Source of the DNA: Bacilli bacterium
GTDB lineage: Bacteria > Bacillota_I > Bacilli_A > RF39 > UBA660
Length of the DNA stretch: 14,375 nucleotides
NCBI GenBank assembly: GCA_017411235.1
Contig: JAFPMR010000296.1
Location: forward strand, 1 to 14,375
Direction: 5' to 3'
Of this stretch, positions 12,529 through 14,375 are shown in pieces (positions within the stretch are counted from its first letter, which is position 1; the number at the start of each line of letters is the position of its first letter). The position numbers were made by a program, and so were the translations under genes. Below the pieces are notes generated by a model. The model was not told where the DNA came from. It was given only the letters and a program-made list of their open reading frames with translations, and made no database searches.

Positions 12529-14210
12529 ACGTATGTTGTTACTTTATTGACAACGTCATCAATGTCTAAATCAAAACCATTTCCTGTTTTTCTTTCTTTC
12601 CATTCTACTTGGTTATCAACTATTTTTTTACCTACTGTTATACGTAAAGGTATACCAATAAGTTCCATATCTTTGAATTTAACTCCTGGTCTTTCATCAC
12701 GATCATCATAGATTACTTCGATACCAGCATTTGTTAATTCTTCATATAGTTTTTCAGATACTTTAGTTTGTTCTTCATTGTTCATATCAATTTGAACTAA
12801 TGCTACTTGATATGGAGCGATATTCATAGGTAGAATCATACCATTTTCATCATTGTTTTGTTCAATAATAGACGCTAGTACTCTTCCTGGTCCGATGCCA
12901 TAGCAACCCATTGTAGGAACTTGAGCAGTACCATTTTCATCTAGATATGTTAATCCTAAGTCTTCTGCATAGTGTTTTCCTAGTTTAAATGTATTACCTA
13001 TTTCGATACCATGTTTGAAGTATAGTTTTCCTTCATGACATTCTGGGCATGTATCTCCTTCAACTACTGAAGCAATGTTACCAACTGTAGTATAGTTAAT
13101 ATCTTTAACATTACAGTTAATATAATGATATCCTTCTTTATTAGCACCAACACAGAAGTTCTTCATATGTAGGATTTCTTCATCTATAACGATATTGCAT
13201 CCTTCTAAACCTACTGGACCAGTAAATCCTGGTACAGCATTAGATTTAGCAATTTCTTCATCGTTAGCAAATCCAATTTCTTTACCACCTACTAGTTTTA
13301 GAACTTTATCTTCATTTAGATCTCTATCTCCTCTTACGAAGCAGATTGTTAAGTTACCATCAACTACCATTAATAGAGCTTTAACACTCTTCTTAACGTC
13401 TAATTTCAAGAAATTACATACATCTTCTATTGTTTTACAATGAGGTGTTTCAATCATTTCTAATTTCTTTTCTTCTTCTTTATCGTCGATGTTACTAAAA
13501 CTACTTACTTCTAAGTTTGAAGCATAGTTACAATGATCACATAATACTAATGTATCTTCACCTGTATCTGTTACAGCTTGGAATTCTTCTGATAAGTCCC
13601 CACCCATAGCACCAACTGATGCTCTTACGATTTTATAATCAATTCCCATACGATCGAAGATACGTTTATAAGCATTGAACATTTTATCATATGATACTCT
13701 AAGTGATTCGTCATCACGATCAAATGAGTAAGCATCTTTCATTACGAATTCTCTAACTCTTATTAAACCAAAACGAGGACGAGGTTCATCTCTAAATTTT
13801 TCTGCTTGTTGATAGATAGTAAATGGTAAGTCTTTGTAACTTTTTACCATTGCTTTAGCAGCGATAGTAAATAGTTCTTCATGGGTAGGACCTAATACCA
13901 TATGTGTTCCTTTACGGTCGCGTAGGTTAAACATATCGTCACCGAAGGCTTCTACTCTACCGCAAGTTTCATAAACTTCAGCAGGTATTAATGAAGGCAT
14001 TAATAGTTCTTGAGCTCCTGCTCTATCCATTTCTTCTTTGATTATTTTTTGAACTTTTTCATATGTACGTAGACCTAATGGTAGATACATATAAATACCA
14101 GCAGCTACTTTTTTAATCATTCCTGATCTTACAAGTAGATTTCCTGATGTACTTTCTTCGTCTTTAGCGTTTTCTCTTAGAGTATAGAAATAGCTATTAC
14201 TTAGTTTCAT
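12510..14210 (-). CDS. proS: Prolyl-tRNA synthetase, bacterial type with insertion domain
   Basis: Charges tRNA-Pro with proline in two ATP-dependent steps. Class II catalytic motifs are in order: motif 1 around residues 45-75 (LGLRTYEKVQKIIKEEMDRAG), motif 2 with FRDE at 139-142 and REFVMKDAYSF at 153-163, and motif 3 GCYGIGPGR at 435-443. Between motifs 2 and 3 lies the bacterial INS editing domain (about 225-390), which clears mischarged Ala-tRNA-Pro. It is flanked by the CDHC (224-227) and CPEC (388-391) pairs common in this type. The anticodon-binding domain spans about 465-566. Length 566 aa is usual for the bacterial form. RBS AAGGAGG lies 7 bases before the ATG. Expression is controlled by the T-box leader immediately upstream. 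Confidence 0.97.
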   Translation of the reverse strand: MKLSNSYFYTLRENAKDEESTSGNLLVRSGMIKKVAAGIYMYLPLGLRTYEKVQKIIKEEMDRAGAQELLMPSLIPAEVYETCGRVEAFGDDMFNLRDRKGTHMVLGPTHEELFTIAAKAMVKSYKDLPFTIYQQAEKFRDEPRPRFGLIRVREFVMKDAYSFDRDDESLRVSYDKMFNAYKRIFDRMGIDYKIVRASVGAMGGDLSEEFQAVTDTGEDTLVLCDHCNYASNLEVSSFSNIDDKEEEKKLEMIETPHCKTIEDVCNFLKLDVKKSVKALLMVVDGNLTICFVRGDRDLNEDKVLKLVGGKEIGFANDEEIAKSNAVPGFTGPVGLEGCNIVIDEEILHMKNFCVGANKEGYHYINCNVKDINYTTVGNIASVVEGDTCPECHEGKLYFKHGIEIGNTFKLGKHYAEDLGLTYLDENGTAQVPTMGCYGIGPGRVLASIIEQNNDENGMILPMNIAPYQVALVQIDMNNEEQTKVSEKLYEELTNAGIEVIYDDRDERPGVKFKDMELIGIPLRITVGKKIVDNQVEWKERKTGNGFDLDIDDVVNKVTTYVKDNLK

Positions 14211-14231
14211 ATTTGTTCCTCCTTAAAATAT

Positions 14232-14375
14232 AAAAAGGATGGTACACAAGGAGTGCATAAGCACGGTACCATCCTTTTATTTACTTAATTAATATAACGG
14301 CTATTCACCGGGAATTATTATTCCTCTTAGAAAGTAGTAATTATTTAATGTATCTGTTAATATTCCACCATCATT
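14232..14375 (-). promoter_or_regulatory. T-box leader of proS (5' end outside window)
   Basis: The - strand leader holds the T-box motif ATGGTACCGTG (14272-14262). The antiterminator is GGA (14274-14272), a 7-nt bulge UGGUACC, GUGC/GCAC closed by UUAU, and UCC (14252-14250). The competing terminator pairs AAAAGGATGGTAC (14278-14266) with GTACCATCCTTTT (14245-14233), then a U tract. Uncharged tRNA-Pro would pair its 3' end (ACCA, with discriminator A) with UGGU in the bulge and allow readthrough into proS. Upstream, CGG/CCG around TGAATAG (minus strand near 14310-14298) looks like stem III. A GGTGGAA near the window edge may belong to stem I. The specifier loop cannot be assigned because the leader continues beyond the window. 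Confidence 0.9.

Overview
The window is a very AT-rich, compact bacterial segment on the Bacilli side of the Firmicutes, probably an uncultured, reduced-genome gut lineage of the RF39/Erysipelotrichia type. Supporting signs are the T-box leader on proS, the scpA-scpB pair, AGGTGA and AAGGAGG ribosome binding sites, extended -10 promoters, and short A/T-tailed terminators every one to three genes. scpA ends in TGA and tryptophan is written TGG in the genes inspected, so the standard bacterial code is used rather than the Mycoplasma code. The lineage is an inference. I see no mobile element, CRISPR array, rRNA or recent-transfer signature.

Layout from left to right. A tRNA-Leu(CAA) gene with its own promoter and terminator (33-175) is followed by an unrecognised 365-aa protein on the + strand (239-1336). 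A bidirectional terminator separates this from a converging - strand gene for an unrecognised 338-aa soluble protein (1361-2377). That gene has a long leader, which I read as a yybP-ykoY manganese riboswitch with an overlapping terminator (2413-2517). A compact radical SAM gene diverges from it (2631-3449).

After another bidirectional terminator comes a six-gene - strand operon, transcribed from 7375 down to 3460. It encodes a single-pass membrane protein with a disordered N-terminus, ScpA, ScpB, a Qnr-type pentapeptide-repeat protein, a membrane-anchored thioredoxin-like protein and a 73-aa membrane protein. Upstream lies a two-gene - strand operon for envelope proteins: a zinc-ribbon/TM/Pro-Glu-linker protein and an exported protein with a DUF6273-like C-terminus. 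Next are single genes for a zinc-dependent phospholipase C-like protein and for a 632-aa protein with a 120-residue tandem duplication. The window ends with proS under a tRNA-Pro-sensing T-box, whose 5' part runs off the right edge.

Functionally this is mostly housekeeping (tRNA-Leu, ProRS, the SMC-ScpAB partner proteins) mixed with lineage-specific envelope proteins of unknown role. The most interesting item is the Mn2+ riboswitch in front of a gene that does not look like a transporter, beside a divergent radical SAM enzyme. All family calls were made by reading motifs; no database search was run.
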